Under the pieces are notes generated by a model. That model was not told where the DNA came from. It searched no databases and saw nothing but the letters and a program-made list of their open reading frames with translations. Source: Alphaproteobacteria bacterium UBA685 (lineage in GTDB: Bacteria > Pseudomonadota > Alphaproteobacteria > Puniceispirillales > Puniceispirillaceae). From it: a stretch of DNA of 5,932 nt. A program made the position numbers and the translations under genes. Positions 5,451 to 5,932 of the stretch are shown piece by piece (within the stretch, counting starts at the first letter, position 1; the number at the start of each line of letters is the position of its first letter). The DNA is taken from contig DBMZ01000104.1 in the NCBI GenBank assembly GCA_002299005.1, forward strand, positions 4,284 through 10,215, written 5' to 3'.

Positions 5451-5932
5451 ATCGCATTGATAAAGTTTGTGATAAGCCCATGGTCTTTGACGCCTTTTGT
5501 TGCCTCTACGGCCGAGGATACATCAAAATAGCAAGCTGGTGTTTGCGCCAAGGCAAGTGGCAGCGTCTCAGCCTTAAGCCCGCCTGCGAGCATCCAAGGA
5601 AGCGGCGGGGCCAAGTCTTTGACCAGTGACCAGTCAAATTGATGACCTGTCCCACCCGGCATATCAGGATTGCCTGAATCAGCGTCAAATAACAGCCAAT
5701 CCACGACATCATAATAGGCCTCAGCCTGTGTGATATCGCTGGGGGATTTGACGCGAAAGGCCTTCATAACAGGCTTATTCGTGCGCGCCTTTATCGCGGC
5801 GGCGCGTGCGGGGCTCTCATTGCCATGAAGCTGAAACATATCAGGCTGGCACGCCGCATTAATATCATCAATGAAGGTGTCGGTCGCATCAACGGTTAAG
5901 GCAACACGCACCGGCCCATCAGGGCGCGCGGC
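5444..5932 (-). CDS. trpF: Phosphoribosylanthranilate isomerase, N-terminus outside window
   Basis: The frame is open to the right window edge, so the start is missing and the in-frame GTG at 5911 is internal. The 162 visible residues are about three quarters of a usual 205-220. TrpF is a small TIM barrel that converts N-(5'-phosphoribosyl)anthranilate to CdRP by an Amadori rearrangement in tryptophan synthesis. Visible family marks are RVALTVDAT, DMFQLHGNE (the QLHG strand), VMKAFRV, LLFDAD with the general-acid Asp, PGGTGHQFDW, the phosphate-binding LAGGL loop (LSGGL in many relatives) and FDVSSAVE near the C-terminus. The general-base Cys of the N-terminal KICG motif lies outside the window. 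The stop is TAA. trpB follows after 80 bases, the common trpFBA order of alphaproteobacteria. Confidence 0.95.
   Translation of the reverse strand, partial: AARPDGPVRVALTVDATDTFIDDINAACQPDMFQLHGNESPARAAAIKARTNKPVMKAFRVKSPSDITQAEAYYDVVDWLLFDADSGNPDMPGGTGHQFDWSLVKDLAPPLPWMLAGGLKAETLPLALAQTPACYFDVSSAVEATKGVKDHGLITNFINAIK

Noticed and set aside
1..5932. Mobile elements, CRISPR arrays, tRNA or other RNA genes, toxin-antitoxin or defence systems
   Set aside because: About 94% of the window is occupied by seven conserved housekeeping genes; no transposase, long repeat, spacer array or cloverleaf was seen, so no undescribed multi-gene system can be supported.

Overview
The window is an ordinary, well-conserved housekeeping segment of an alphaproteobacterial chromosome. 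It holds seven protein genes, of which the first and last are cut by the window edges. The gene content and order (addA, trxA | folC, accD, trpA, trpB, trpF) and the alphaproteobacterial-type AddA C-terminus point to Alphaproteobacteria. Base composition looks near 50% GC by eye, lower than in most rhizobia, caulobacters or rhodobacters. That would suit a marine lineage such as SAR116, but this genus-level guess is inference only.

Layout: bases 1-558 (+) are the 3' end of addA, carrying the RecB-type nuclease domain of the AddAB double-strand-break repair enzyme. An 88-base gap follows with a good alphaproteobacterial housekeeping promoter (CTTGAC-17-CTACAT) and a ribosome binding site, leading into trxA (647-967, +). 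Fifteen bases beyond the trxA stop, a minus-strand gene set ends convergently. Read in its own direction it runs trpF (partial, 5932-5444), trpB (5363-4140), trpA (4095-3274), accD (3179-2310) and folC (2263-983). Gaps are 80, 44, 94 and 46 bases, so the set is compatible with one operon.

Function: TrpF, TrpB and TrpA carry out the isomerase and the two final steps of tryptophan synthesis. AccD is the beta carboxyltransferase subunit of acetyl-CoA carboxylase (fatty acid synthesis). FolC makes and polyglutamylates dihydrofolate/folate. On the other strand thioredoxin and AddA serve redox balance and recombination repair. All catalytic motifs expected in the visible parts are present, and I see no frameshift or broken gene.

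No mobile element, CRISPR array, tRNA, rRNA or undescribed multi-gene system is visible. The observations most worth a second look are small and regulatory. An exact 8-bp inverted repeat joins the trpB stop to the probable trpA start codon, with a duplicated 8-bp motif between, which suggests translational coupling. A terminator-like hairpin for trxA lies antisense inside folC. A hairpin and a possible internal promoter lie between trpF and trpB. Two residue substitutions occur in conserved motifs: FolC Leu144 and TrpB Cys387.
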